Assembly (NCBI GenBank): GCA_947478465.1
Contig: CANJWH010000022.1
Location: 1 to 45,031, forward strand
Direction of reading: 5' to 3'
From: Bacteroidota bacterium
GTDB lineage: Bacteria > Bacteroidota > Bacteroidia > SXHM01
Length of the DNA stretch: 45,031 nt
This document shows positions 24,484 to 32,435 of the stretch, piece by piece. A program made the position numbers and the translations under genes. Each line of letters opens with the position of its first letter. The first letter of the stretch is position 1. The notes beneath the pieces were generated by a model. That model saw only the letters and a list, made by a program, of their open reading frames with translations, did not search any database and was not told where the DNA came from.

Positions 24484-25319
24484 TAATAAATAAAGAACTT
24501 TCATTTGATGACCTAAGTAAATTCTGGAAGTATTCCTTTCAAGAAAGCAGTGCAAGCAATAGAGAATCAAGAAATAATTACAATCTTAAATGGTCTGGTG
24601 GTTTGACATGGGAAGAGGCAAAAGCTATGGCAATAAGTGGATGGCATGAAGGAATGAGTGAGGTTGATAAATACAGAGCTAAGATTTTACCAATAATTGC
24701 CGAAAAAGTTTTACGACCACAACAAGTTTACTCTATAGCCGGTTATTGCGTTGATGTTGGTAGTTTTTTGGCAAACGAACCTGAATGTTTTATAGCTAGA
24801 GAATATGAAGAAAGAAATTACCCTGGACGCATTTATAAAATCGTCTGCTCAATTTCCTTTTCAGCAGCAATCACACCTGAGACAATAATACAAAGAGGTG
24901 CTATGATTTGTGCTTTAGTTGATGCCATTGAATTCGCAGGACACAGAGCTGAAGTAATTTGTAATGCTTCAATGAGCCAAGGTCACAGCGAAGAATCTAA
25001 GCAAGGTAAAAATAAAGAAAGAGGTTGGTTTGAAATTTCGGTTACTGTAAAAAAATCAACACAGCCACTTGAAATGACTGACTTGGCATTTTGTTTAGCC
25101 CACCCCTCAATGCTTCGTAAAATCATATTCTCACTTGCAGAAATTGAGGGATGGTCTGACATTGTTCAATCCTATGGATATCCATCAGAGGCAACAGATA
25201 AAGGTGATATATACATAAAAGAAATTTTTTCTGGCACAGTTCCGGATTCAGAGGCAATCAATTGGGTATTTTCCGAGCTGGACAAGCTAGGAATCAATCT
25301 TGAATCCAATACTTTTTGA
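24480..25319 (+). CDS. VWA-like partner of the MoxR-type ATPase
   Basis: A 279-residue protein that starts with GTG inside the ATPase stop codon (GTGA overlap). The middle (RIYKIVCSISFSAAITPETI, then RGAMICALVDAIEFAGHRAE, WFEISVTVKK) follows the strand-helix-strand order of VWA domains, but the metal-site DxSxS is replaced by CSISFS, so a MIDAS is degenerate. I recall similar partners (DUF7192-like) next to AAA+ ATPases in phages, but cannot confirm. Its last 26 bases overlap the end of the convergent GH108 gene. No membrane segment. Likely the substrate-recognition subunit. Confidence 0.8.
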   Translation: MIINKELSFDDLSKFWKYSFQESSASNRESRNNYNLKWSGGLTWEEAKAMAISGWHEGMSEVDKYRAKILPIIAEKVLRPQQVYSIAGYCVDVGSFLANEPECFIAREYEERNYPGRIYKIVCSISFSAAITPETIIQRGAMICALVDAIEFAGHRAEVICNASMSQGHSEESKQGKNKERGWFEISVTVKKSTQPLEMTDLAFCLAHPSMLRKIIFSLAEIEGWSDIVQSYGYPSEATDKGDIYIKEIFSGTVPDSEAINWVFSELDKLGINLESNTF

Positions 25320-25935
25320 CCAACCATCCCGATATTAAAATCATTGCAATAGCACTAACAGTTTTAATTCCTGCTTCAGGAGTTATCAATTTCAAAGCCT
25401 CCCCTTCCAATTTTATTAGACGGGCTATCCATCCAGCTCCAAATTCACTGTAAGTGCTTAGGGATTTCCTTTGTGCCACATTTTCGGCAATTACAGAAGC
25501 AACAATCAATGCCTGAACACCGGCATTGATTGTTTTTAAGGTATAATCATTAAACGGAGCAGACGCTTCTGTGATTTTATTCCCGGTAAGAGCTTTGTTG
25601 ATTCCTTTTCGTGCTGTCATTAAATTTCCGGTGGCTATAAAGCTGTCAAAAATTACCCATGCAACACCATCTGTTTTAATATAATCGCCCTTCATTGGTA
25701 GCCAAAATAATTTATAATAGACGGCTTTTGCTATTTCAATTGTGATTGACTTTATTTCTGTCAAGGATGGTTCGCGGCCAAGGTATTGCTCATAAGCAAT
25801 CGTGCTAATTCCACGCATAGTGCCTACTAGCCTTCCACTTCTCGTATAGTTTGAGCGGTCTTTTGGATTTGCCTGGAATAATCCTTCAAAACTGAACGTC
25901 TTGGAGGTGATAAATTCAAAGCGAGGACTATACAT
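25294..25935 (-). CDS. GH108-family muramidase with C-terminal membrane anchor
   Basis: A 213-residue peptidoglycan hydrolase. The N-terminal half matches glycosyl hydrolase family 108: FSFEGLFQANPKDRSNYTRSG with catalytic Glu17, then RGIST (GITK-like) and IAKAVYYKLFWLP, and a second part VAWVIFDSFIATGNLMTARKGI. A C-terminal membrane segment (VSAIAMILISGWLVKKYW) is not usual for soluble endolysins and suggests a virion-anchored enzyme for wall penetration. It is the last gene of the minus-strand structural operon, 4 bases after the GH73 gene. Confidence 0.85.
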   Translation of the reverse strand: MYSPRFEFITSKTFSFEGLFQANPKDRSNYTRSGRLVGTMRGISTIAYEQYLGREPSLTEIKSITIEIAKAVYYKLFWLPMKGDYIKTDGVAWVIFDSFIATGNLMTARKGINKALTGNKITEASAPFNDYTLKTINAGVQALIVASVIAENVAQRKSLSTYSEFGAGWIARLIKLEGEALKLITPEAGIKTVSAIAMILISGWLVKKYWIQD

Positions 25936-25939
25936 TACC

Positions 25940-26449
25940 TTAATTTGGCATTCTTTTGATAATTGAGTAAACCATATCCTTCATTACTTCAGCATAATTT
26001 AATGCAGTCGCATATTTGGCGATGGCCAATTCATTTACAAATTTGTAAGGGTCGTGCTTTACTGTTAAAGCCTTGGCATACCTTGGGTTTTCCTGTAAAA
26101 ATTTAGCATGGTCGGTCAACGAGTCCTCCGGGGAATTATACTTTCTAAACCAATCTTCGACCTTATACTTATACATTATTTTAACACCAACCTTAAAAGG
26201 AGTTATGGATATAATTCGGGGAAAATGAACATTCGGGCTGCTTAATATTTCGGTGGTAACGATTAATTGCTCATTCCCATTTATACCATCGGTATCTTTA
26301 ATTCCGAATAAGGCATTACCAACAGCCCTTTCGCCCCAACTGCTTTCTAAGGCGGCCTGAGCTAATATAGCAATGGCGCTTATACCCGTCTTTTTTTCTG
26401 TAAGTCTTGCAAATGGAAGGTAGGTATTGACAAATTGTTGTGGAGTCAT
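25940..26449 (-). CDS. GH73-type glucosaminidase
   Basis: A 169-residue N-acetylglucosaminidase related to FlgJ and phage lysins. QAALESSWGERAVGNALFGIK with catalytic Glu35 is the family signature, and YNSPEDSLTDHAKFLQENPRY is the second conserved block. The C terminus (AIAKYATALNYAEVMKDMV) completes the domain. No signal peptide, so it would need a holin or be carried in the particle. It lies between a membrane stalk protein and the GH108 gene, so two wall hydrolases with different bond specificity stand side by side. Confidence 0.92.
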   Translation of the reverse strand: MTPQQFVNTYLPFARLTEKKTGISAIAILAQAALESSWGERAVGNALFGIKDTDGINGNEQLIVTTEILSSPNVHFPRIISITPFKVGVKIMYKYKVEDWFRKYNSPEDSLTDHAKFLQENPRYAKALTVKHDPYKFVNELAIAKYATALNYAEVMKDMVYSIIKRMPN

Positions 26450-26467
26450 ATTTATTGTTTGATTATT

Positions 26468-26914
26468 TTAATTATAAAAATTAAATCCAGCCATTGATAC
26501 CCTCCCGTTATTGGCATAAGCACCATTATTATCATTTGAAGCAACTGCTATAATACCAGGATTAAAACTAACCTGGTGAGGCAATGGTTGAGATATTGAG
26601 ACAGTTGGTATAAGGTGAGATACGGGTATATATACCGGTTGAGGAATTTGATTTGGATAAACAGTAGGTGCAGGCTGAAAAGTCTGTGTAGGCTGAGATG
26701 GCTCAACTGATTTAGGAGAATCCCTGATTGGATCGAATGGGACGGCATGTTTACTACCATCCGGCCATATAAATCCTTCGCCTCCCGCTGGTTGAGGTTC
26801 ATCCTTATTTACAATTGGATCAGTTGGAACTTTTGGTTTCTGTAATGCCATAACGATTATGGTTCCTGCGCCCAATAATAAAAGTAACCCGGTAGTTTTT
26901 TTAATTATGCTCAT
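26468..26914 (-). CDS. Membrane-anchored proline-rich protein
   Basis: A 148-residue protein: a basic N terminus, one membrane segment (GLLLLLGAGTIIVMALQ, about residues 9-25), then a long Pro/Gln-rich extended region (PSQPTQTFQPAPTVYPNQIP) and a Gly/Asn-rich end. It resembles the extended stalk or minor membrane proteins of membrane-containing viruses in design, but no family is recognised. Starts 4 bases after the preceding gene's stop. Confidence 0.7.
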   Translation of the reverse strand: MSIIKKTTGLLLLLGAGTIIVMALQKPKVPTDPIVNKDEPQPAGGEGFIWPDGSKHAVPFDPIRDSPKSVEPSQPTQTFQPAPTVYPNQIPQPVYIPVSHLIPTVSISQPLPHQVSFNPGIIAVASNDNNGAYANNGRVSMAGFNFYN

Positions 26915-26918
26915 GATA

Positions 26919-27164
26919 TTAGTTTAAAAGAATTAATCCATTAAGAGGTACACCAGAAGTGGACACTAAAATCACACCTGGTAAATTATCAATTGCGCCA
27001 TTCCACACAATTCCACCATTCGAACTAGTTGGCAACGCTGTTTTCGAAACGTCAACCGGTGTTGCAGATATACTTGGTGGCTTACTTTTTCCAAATTTCT
27101 GCACAGCTACATAAATACCGGCAGATGCCAGAAGTGTTAAACCTATTATTTTTTTTGCTATCAT
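26919..27164 (-). CDS. Small membrane-anchored protein (81 aa)
   Basis: An 81-residue protein with an N-terminal membrane segment (KIIGLTLLASAGIYVAVQKF) and a Pro/Ser-rich outer part ending in GVPLNGLILLN. It has the same plan as the next gene and may be a shorter paralogue. No family recognised. Confidence 0.65.
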   Translation of the reverse strand: MIAKKIIGLTLLASAGIYVAVQKFGKSKPPSISATPVDVSKTALPTSSNGGIVWNGAIDNLPGVILVSTSGVPLNGLILLN

Positions 27165-27181
27165 TTTTTTTCTTTAAGTCC

Positions 27182-28015
27182 TTAAAATAGTTCGAAAAAA
27201 CTGGCATTAAACCAAGATAAATATTTTGTTGATCCGTTTCCCGGATATTCTATTTGCACTACCTCAGTAGTAATAGTTACTGAAGGCACATATACTGGCC
27301 AAAATGAACCACCGATTGTTTCGCTAATTTTTTTACGTTTTTTTACTATCCATATTTTACTAACTCGACTTACATGGACTGCATTTGCAGCAATTGTAAA
27401 TTCATTACCTTTTCCATTTACCCCTATTTCACTTTCGTTTATCCAATATCTAAGATTTCGGTCTTTGGAGCTTAGGGTCATTTTAATTCGTTTACCTGTC
27501 CATGATAAAGTTACCGTTCCGGTATTTTTTTGAGTTTCTGAAGGTGGTAAAGGTTTGCCTGTTGTTACGGCCAGTAAGATTTCATTAAATCGGGTTAATT
27601 GTTCTTGAGTAAGTTCAGAATTAATACGATTTACAATGCTTTCATTGTATGATTTATTATATGCGGCAACAATAGCATCCCATTCGGATTTAGTTTTAAT
27701 TCCTGAAACCAAATCCATTACACCGGTAGTATTCGTGGTATCTAAATCTATTAACCAACTAAACCCCGATGGGTTAAAAGCGTTCCGAAATGCAACCGCT
27801 TTTTGGCTGGCCGGATCAGCTCCATATTGCTGATCACTTTTATTTTGTTTCCATTTGTTGAAAGCCTTTTGGCCATAATAAAAAACTCCGGCCACTCCTA
27901 TTGCAATCCCTAAAGCTCTATAAGGATCAATGGATTCGGAGGTACGTTTCCTATTGCCATTTCCGCTATCTGAGGTATTTATTATTATGGAAGGAGATGC
28001 TGTTGTTTCCGGCAT
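27182..28015 (-). CDS. Membrane-anchored structural protein
   Basis: A 277-residue protein with a polar N-terminal tail, one membrane segment (about 32-48, LGIAIGVAGVFYYGQKAF), a helical part (about 95-160) and a beta-rich C terminus. The helical part, TGVMDLVSGIKTKSEWDAIVAAYNK and on to LTQEQLTRFNEIL, follows the annexin-like G(T)...I..GIKT...W..I...Y pattern seen in some Bacteroidota phage proteins. The N terminus is presumably inside the particle or cell. Likely a virion membrane protein. Confidence 0.7.
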   Translation of the reverse strand: MPETTASPSIIINTSDSGNGNRKRTSESIDPYRALGIAIGVAGVFYYGQKAFNKWKQNKSDQQYGADPASQKAVAFRNAFNPSGFSWLIDLDTTNTTGVMDLVSGIKTKSEWDAIVAAYNKSYNESIVNRINSELTQEQLTRFNEILLAVTTGKPLPPSETQKNTGTVTLSWTGKRIKMTLSSKDRNLRYWINESEIGVNGKGNEFTIAANAVHVSRVSKIWIVKKRKKISETIGGSFWPVYVPSVTITTEVVQIEYPGNGSTKYLSWFNASFFELF

Positions 28016-28018
28016 AAT

Positions 28019-28501
28019 TTATCCAATAATCCTATTTTTAATAATTGCTAAAATCAGTAAAACAAGTAAACCAATAATACAGTAGATCCAAAATGGTATA
28101 TAGGATACTCTTATGGCTACCCCCTGTATCGTTTTTGTAAATGTTTTATAAATTGTATCGGGTAATACAGTGCTGGTAACGCTAAGTGTATCCCTATAAT
28201 GGATTATTCGGGTTATCACTTTTGGAGAATAAACATAAAATGTATCTATCCTACTTGTATCCGCTGTATTCAGTCTAAAAACAGTATCAACGATTGCATA
28301 GGATTTATAAAGTGTGTCTATTCGCACCAGTTCAACTTGAGTGAGCAATGTTTCAAAACATTCGGGGTGTCTCCCCTTCACCCTGCTGCATCTTTTTTCA
28401 AGACTGCAACTGGAAGCCAAAATTATTAACCATAACCCTATTATGAATAATAAGAGCTTTGAAATCTGTGATATTTTAAATTGTGATCGTATGTTTTCCA
28501 T
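28019..28501 (-). CDS. Unimolecular spanin-like lipoprotein
   Basis: A 160-residue protein with a lipoprotein signal (LLLFIIGLWLIILASSC, lipid-modified Cys32) and a C-terminal membrane helix (residues of about 136-154, FWIYCIIGLLVLLILAII). A beta-rich periplasmic part with several Thr/Asp-rich segments (RIDTLYKSYAIVDTVF, YRDTLSVTSTVLPDTIYKTF) links them. An outer-membrane lipid anchor plus an inner-membrane helix in one chain is the design of unimolecular spanins such as T1 gp11, which fuse the two membranes at lysis. It lies directly downstream of two holin-like genes. Function by architecture, not by sequence family. Confidence 0.72.
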   Translation of the reverse strand: MENIRSQFKISQISKLLLFIIGLWLIILASSCSLEKRCSRVKGRHPECFETLLTQVELVRIDTLYKSYAIVDTVFRLNTADTSRIDTFYVYSPKVITRIIHYRDTLSVTSTVLPDTIYKTFTKTIQGVAIRVSYIPFWIYCIIGLLVLLILAIIKNRIIG

Positions 28502-28504
28502 TAG

Positions 28505-28720
28505 TTAAATTCTTTTGTTTGATTTTGAATGATTTGATTTATCTGGCCATCTTTTTTTACAGTAACGAGTAATAAAAAATAGCAGTAAAGCAAAAAAAAG
28601 ACTCACCACATTTTTAAGTATTGTGTTTCCAAAATCGGATGGTAAGCTCATGATGCTGGCCATAAATCCTAATTGACTTACACCATATTCAATTTTGTGA
28701 TAGAGATATTCCTTTATCAT
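28505..28720 (-). CDS. Holin-like small membrane protein
   Basis: A 71-residue protein with one strong membrane helix (NVVSLFFALLLFFITRYC, about 37-54) and a weaker hydrophobic N-terminal region (LGFMASIMSL), followed by a very basic tail (KKRWPDKSNHSKSNKRI). Size, topology and place between another small membrane protein and the spanin-like gene suggest a holin or antiholin. Confidence 0.6.
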   Translation of the reverse strand: MIKEYLYHKIEYGVSQLGFMASIMSLPSDFGNTILKNVVSLFFALLLFFITRYCKKRWPDKSNHSKSNKRI

Positions 28721-28721
28721 T

Positions 28722-28940
28722 TTAGTCTATTTGTTTTTTTCCACTTGTTAAATTGTAAAAACTGGCCACAGCTACTATTATTTTACTAATCCATTTTAAC
28801 CATTCCCTTAAGTCGCCAGACACGGCCATTGGTAAACTTTCAATAGCTTCAGGAGTTATCAGGGCAATCAATGATACAATCATTGTCCACTGAGCTACTT
28901 TGGCCGGTGTATCTGATTTTAATTTTTGTATGAGTGTCAT
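28722..28940 (-). CDS. Holin-like small membrane protein
   Basis: A 72-residue protein with two hydrophobic segments (AQWTMIVSLIALITPEAI and WISKIIVAVASFYNL) and a basic end (SGKKQID). Its start codon overlaps the stop of the upstream 112-residue gene by four bases (ATGA type). The two-helix design is that of class II holins. Together with the two following genes it makes a lysis cassette. Confidence 0.6.
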   Translation of the reverse strand: MTLIQKLKSDTPAKVAQWTMIVSLIALITPEAIESLPMAVSGDLREWLKWISKIIVAVASFYNLTSGKKQID

Positions 28941-29275
28941 GAGGTTACTATTGTATTATTGCGCCAGTAAAGGCTATTATTATCGAGGAGAAACTTGTTG
29001 GTTTCATCTAAGGTAAAGGACATTTCTTGAACTGTTCCCTGTTCATCATAGTATCCACTTACCAATTTACTTGTAGAGTCATAATCAAATTTTACTAGAA
29101 ACACAGTTTGTGCAATAGCACTATCCAAGAGGGATATTTGAGGACTTGTTTCATAAATATTAGTACCTGGCATATCCATCAATAGCATTGAGCTGTCTTC
29201 ATTAAAAATAGCATCTTGAGCAATCTTTATTATCAGTCCTTGTTCTTTATGAATGATGGCGAATAACTGTTCCAT
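28937..29275 (-). CDS. Small protein linked to the spike gene (112 aa)
   Basis: A 112-residue acidic, beta-rich protein (AQTVFLVKFDYDSTSKLVSG, VQEMSFTLDETNKFLL) that begins 7 bases after the spike gene's stop. No signal or membrane part. It may be a chaperone or an accessory part of the spike; no family recognised. Confidence 0.65.
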   Translation of the reverse strand: MEQLFAIIHKEQGLIIKIAQDAIFNEDSSMLLMDMPGTNIYETSPQISLLDSAIAQTVFLVKFDYDSTSKLVSGYYDEQGTVQEMSFTLDETNKFLLDNNSLYWRNNTIVTS

Positions 29276-29282
29276 TTTTTGT

Positions 29283-30797
29283 TTAATTACTTGCTTTCCA
29301 GCGGTCTCCTATTGGGGTTAAAACTATTACCTCACCATTTGTTCCATTGGCTGAAAGTGTTGCAGCTTGCACAAATCCGTTGACTACATTATTTTGAGAA
29401 ATAGTTATAGTTAATCCTACAACCGGCCTAAGAATTACATTAAAAGTATTTGATAAATAGCGGTTTATTGTGCTTATAGCAACAACTCCAAAGCCTTGCA
29501 TATCTAAAATACCGGCAAAAATTGCAATCGAATTAGAACTGCGAGCTGAAGGTATTATTACGTTAGCTAAAGCATCAACAGGTGCGCTAATATTTGAATA
29601 GCCTTTATTGTAAGTTAATCCCTCGGCAAATGGAGATAGGTCTTTTAAGTTATTTCCTTGCCATGTATCATTGACGATATAGGAATAAAAGAAATCTTCA
29701 ATGCAACACACCTTGCCACTATCTAAAATTGGGGTGACATATAAATTTTTTGAATTTCTAATTTTGGTTAAACCTTCATCCCCAAATGTGTCACTTGCAG
29801 CATCAATTGAAATACAAACGCCTGAACAATTTGCAAATTCACCAACAAATCTTTGATTTAGAACATCAATAAAAATGCTTCCGCCATTTATATTTCCCAT
29901 ACTCAGGGTTGCAAAGTGGTTGGCATTACTAAATAGATTTTGAAAATATCCGGTAAAACCTGAGACGTAGGAAACAACATCGGTAAAAATGCACCATTCA
30001 ATTGTGGTGCAGTTGAGGTGATAAACCTCATCTGTAAAAGTGGCATTGCCACACGATACTATTTCAACGTTATTAAACCGTGCTGAAGAATACCGAATCT
30101 TTTCAATATGTATATTAGGAATTGGAAACGTACTGTTCGTGCCGTCTTTACCTGCCTTGATTCGGACATTTTCAGTGCCTCTATCCGTACCATAATCCGG
30201 CAGAAACATTCTCACATCTTTGTAACCTGATGGGTTTGTACTGGCGTTATAAAACGTTGTACTTATTGCCACAAAAGCCTGACCTGCCCCTGTATTATTG
30301 TTGGCAAATCCGCATGACATACTTGGTGACCATAATATCCAGCGGATTCCCCTTCCTGAAGACGTTAAATCTGCTGCCCATCTTCTTACAATGAAATTGC
30401 GCCAATCCCCATTACCCACTTCAATGTTTCGTAATGTGTCAATCCTTAAAGTAATACAGCCCTTTGCTCCAGTTGCTTGCAATTCCTTCCAAGCTGAATT
30501 ATCCGTTGTGTAATGAATACTATCCTTTGGAAACAGCTCACTGGAAACCTCTTTTTCGAAAGACTGAGTATTTCTTCCTGTAAGGATTAAAACCTCAACA
30601 TCAATAGTAATATTGGTATCGTTTCTCTCAGTCGTACCCTGTATTAGGTGTAATGTTTTAAAATCGGTTAAACGGTACTTAGAACCCGGCACAATTGTTC
30701 CGGCTAATTCCATAGCTATTGCTTCCGCATAAGTCAAATTTGATATAGCAGCTGAACCAGAAGATTGTTCTAATATTACCGTTAGATTTTGCTCCAT
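29283..30797 (-). CDS. Putative receptor-binding fibre / spike protein
   Basis: A 504-residue protein. Near the N terminus, LTYAEAIAMELAGTIVPGSKYRLTDFKTLH has the G..V.G..Y.ITD..T pattern common in Bacteroidota phage appendage proteins. The middle (about 220-380) is full of short strands with Asn, Cys and Phe at regular places (NATFTDEVYHLNCTTIEWCI, NRFVGEFANCSGVCISI-like), as in right-handed beta helices. The C terminus is a beta-rich head (FNVILRPVVGLTITISQNN, ANGTNGEVIVLTPIGDRW). It would bind the host surface. Neighbouring small beta proteins and lysis genes support a virion role. Confidence 0.75.
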   Translation of the reverse strand: MEQNLTVILEQSSGSAAISNLTYAEAIAMELAGTIVPGSKYRLTDFKTLHLIQGTTERNDTNITIDVEVLILTGRNTQSFEKEVSSELFPKDSIHYTTDNSAWKELQATGAKGCITLRIDTLRNIEVGNGDWRNFIVRRWAADLTSSGRGIRWILWSPSMSCGFANNNTGAGQAFVAISTTFYNASTNPSGYKDVRMFLPDYGTDRGTENVRIKAGKDGTNSTFPIPNIHIEKIRYSSARFNNVEIVSCGNATFTDEVYHLNCTTIEWCIFTDVVSYVSGFTGYFQNLFSNANHFATLSMGNINGGSIFIDVLNQRFVGEFANCSGVCISIDAASDTFGDEGLTKIRNSKNLYVTPILDSGKVCCIEDFFYSYIVNDTWQGNNLKDLSPFAEGLTYNKGYSNISAPVDALANVIIPSARSSNSIAIFAGILDMQGFGVVAISTINRYLSNTFNVILRPVVGLTITISQNNVVNGFVQAATLSANGTNGEVIVLTPIGDRWKASN

Positions 30798-30799
30798 TT

Positions 30800-31135
30800 T
30801 TAGGGTTTAGCTGTATTAGGTTTTATTAATGTGATCGTAAAAGAAACAGCTCCAACATAACCAACAAGCCGTTTGATTAATAAACTCGTGCCGGGGGAAT
30901 ACAGGTAAGGATAGTTCAAATTTTCATTCAGTGTAACAGGATAAGTATTCCCACTTCCATCTACCGTAACTTTTGCATCCTGACGTTCATCTATTGTGAT
31001 TTGACCAGCACTCAAGTTAATACTGATACCGGTGCAACCCCCTATATCAATAAGTCCACGCCACTCAGAAGCATCATCAATGTTTGATACTCTTTTAACG
31101 TCCCGCTTCACATAAATAAACTGATCAAGATCCAT
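30800..31135 (-). CDS. Small beta-rich structural protein (111 aa)
   Basis: A 111-residue protein of mostly beta strands (GISINLSAGQITIDERQDAK, SLLIKRLVGYVGAVSFTITL) without membrane segment. It stands 2 bases ahead of the spike gene. A penton-like or spike-base protein is possible; no family recognised. Confidence 0.65.
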   Translation of the reverse strand: MDLDQFIYVKRDVKRVSNIDDASEWRGLIDIGGCTGISINLSAGQITIDERQDAKVTVDGSGNTYPVTLNENLNYPYLYSPGTSLLIKRLVGYVGAVSFTITLIKPNTAKP

Positions 31136-31148
31136 TCTCTGTTTTTAT

Positions 31149-31598
31149 TTATGAAGATTTGCGATTACGTCTACTCAAAACTACCACGTACAATAAAAGG
31201 GTACTTGCAAAGGCCGTCCCCGATAAATTGCTAATTTGAAAGGAAAGCGTTTTATCTCCGGTTTTATCGTAATCCAAATTAATCATTTTGTAATGATGCG
31301 ATTCGGGCATTTGACTATCTTGAGAATTACTTCCGGTAAACACCCAACTTTTACGAGGTGTTACGTCTTGCAATACCTCACCATTTCCTGATCTAACACC
31401 AAGGCTAAAAGCAAAAACATCCGCACTACCGTCATATACAGCAATCCCAATCATTTCATCATAATTGGCTTTTAAAACAAAGTCGTTATCCGAGGTTGCT
31501 CCGCTGGCCAAAGTCTCCTTGGTGAACACTTGCACTGTTCTAGCATATTCATAATTTACGTGGTCAAGCTGTACCACACTATTGTCTTGTCCAAACAT
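31149..31598 (-). CDS. Beta-rich structural protein, possible minor capsid protein
   Basis: A 149-residue protein with a pattern of about eight strands (EYARTVQVFTKETLA, DFVLKANYDEMIGIAVYDGS, KTLSFQISNLSGTAFASTLL, YVVVLSRR) that could form a single jelly roll. It follows the putative major capsid gene after a terminator hairpin and its own leader, so it may be expressed at a lower level. Two capsid proteins of different size with single jelly rolls are known for P23-77-type viruses; that parallel is inference only. Confidence 0.65.
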   Translation of the reverse strand: MFGQDNSVVQLDHVNYEYARTVQVFTKETLASGATSDNDFVLKANYDEMIGIAVYDGSADVFAFSLGVRSGNGEVLQDVTPRKSWVFTGSNSQDSQMPESHHYKMINLDYDKTGDKTLSFQISNLSGTAFASTLLLYVVVLSRRNRKSS

Positions 31599-31617
31599 TT
31601 TTTATTTTATTAATTGT

Positions 31618-31655
31618 TAAAAAAAATCCGATTTAGCCCCGACTTTCATCGGGGC
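31618..31655 (-). terminator. Hairpin terminator after the putative capsid gene
   Basis: On the minus strand, GCCCCGA-TGAAAG-TCGGGGC forms a perfect 7-pair G+C-rich stem (31636-31655), followed after about ten bases by a run of eight T residues. It stands 31 bases downstream of the stop at 31686 inside a same-strand operon, so it probably acts as a partial terminator or a 3' stabiliser for the capsid message. Confidence 0.75.
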
Positions 31656-31685
31656 AAAATGGAAAAGAGAACAATACAATAGGGT

Positions 31686-32363
31686 TTACTTTATTACCCT
31701 AACTTTGATACTGATGGCTTTGAAGCCAATGTGGGTAAATACGTTATTGGATGTTCCGGGTGTGACAGCTGTTCCCAAACGCAACATAGGATTAATGGTT
31801 TGGTCACGTTTTACCATGATTGGGGCAACCAATGGATAGTAATTATCGGCCTCTAAAATCTGTTTTACAGTTCCATCAAGGAAAAATTCACGGGCAAGGT
31901 CGTCAAAAACTAATCCGTCACCATACCACAATTCGAACTGACCGCCTTGAATACCTGCAATGGCAGAGGCTGTGAGGTTATTGAAAATGACGTTGCTCAT
32001 GGCTGATGAATCGGCAGCAGTAATAAATCCTAACTTGATACCATAAATTAAGGCATCACATTCCAATTTACGGTTGGCAATATTTGCAACTCCCTGAGCT
32101 TTCACCTGTGATTGAGAAATTAACTCATTCGGCCCTGCTGACAAGGTTACAAAATTATTACGGCTAAAAATACTCGTTTGAGCAAATTTCAATTTAGAGG
32201 TGATAATCTTCATGGCTTCCCATTCCGATCCACCTTTAGCCAGTATATCCTGAGCCAAATCAGCAACTGAAGCTACTTCAGCCGAAACATAATCCTGGAT
32301 ACCTGGACTAAGCAAAGAACGTTGTGCCTGAACTAAGGCTGGAGATATTAAATTATTATTCAT
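31686..32363 (-). CDS. Putative major capsid protein
   Basis: A 225-residue protein without signal or membrane segment. It has a helical N-terminal arm (NLISPALVQAQRSLLSPGIQ), central mixed part and a beta-rich end (MVKRDQTINPMLRLGTAVTP, NNVFTHIGFKAISIKVRVI). Support for a major structural role: central place in the virion module, good separation (72 bases before, 87 after) from neighbours, and a strong terminator hairpin after it, a common arrangement for highly expressed capsid genes. No HK97-fold delta or prohead features are visible. A single jelly roll is possible. The assignment is by context. Confidence 0.6.
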   Translation of the reverse strand: MNNNLISPALVQAQRSLLSPGIQDYVSAEVASVADLAQDILAKGGSEWEAMKIITSKLKFAQTSIFSRNNFVTLSAGPNELISQSQVKAQGVANIANRKLECDALIYGIKLGFITAADSSAMSNVIFNNLTASAIAGIQGGQFELWYGDGLVFDDLAREFFLDGTVKQILEADNYYPLVAPIMVKRDQTINPMLRLGTAVTPGTSNNVFTHIGFKAISIKVRVIK

Positions 32364-32435
32364 GATATTTTATTTTGTTTTTTGAGTTAGTGGTGATTTA
32401 AAATTTTAATGATTATTTATTTTTTTCGTGCCGGT

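Noticed and set aside
25294..25319. Convergent 26-base overlap as sign of a broken gene
   Set aside because: Both proteins end naturally with full domains; overlap of convergent ends is common in compact elements.
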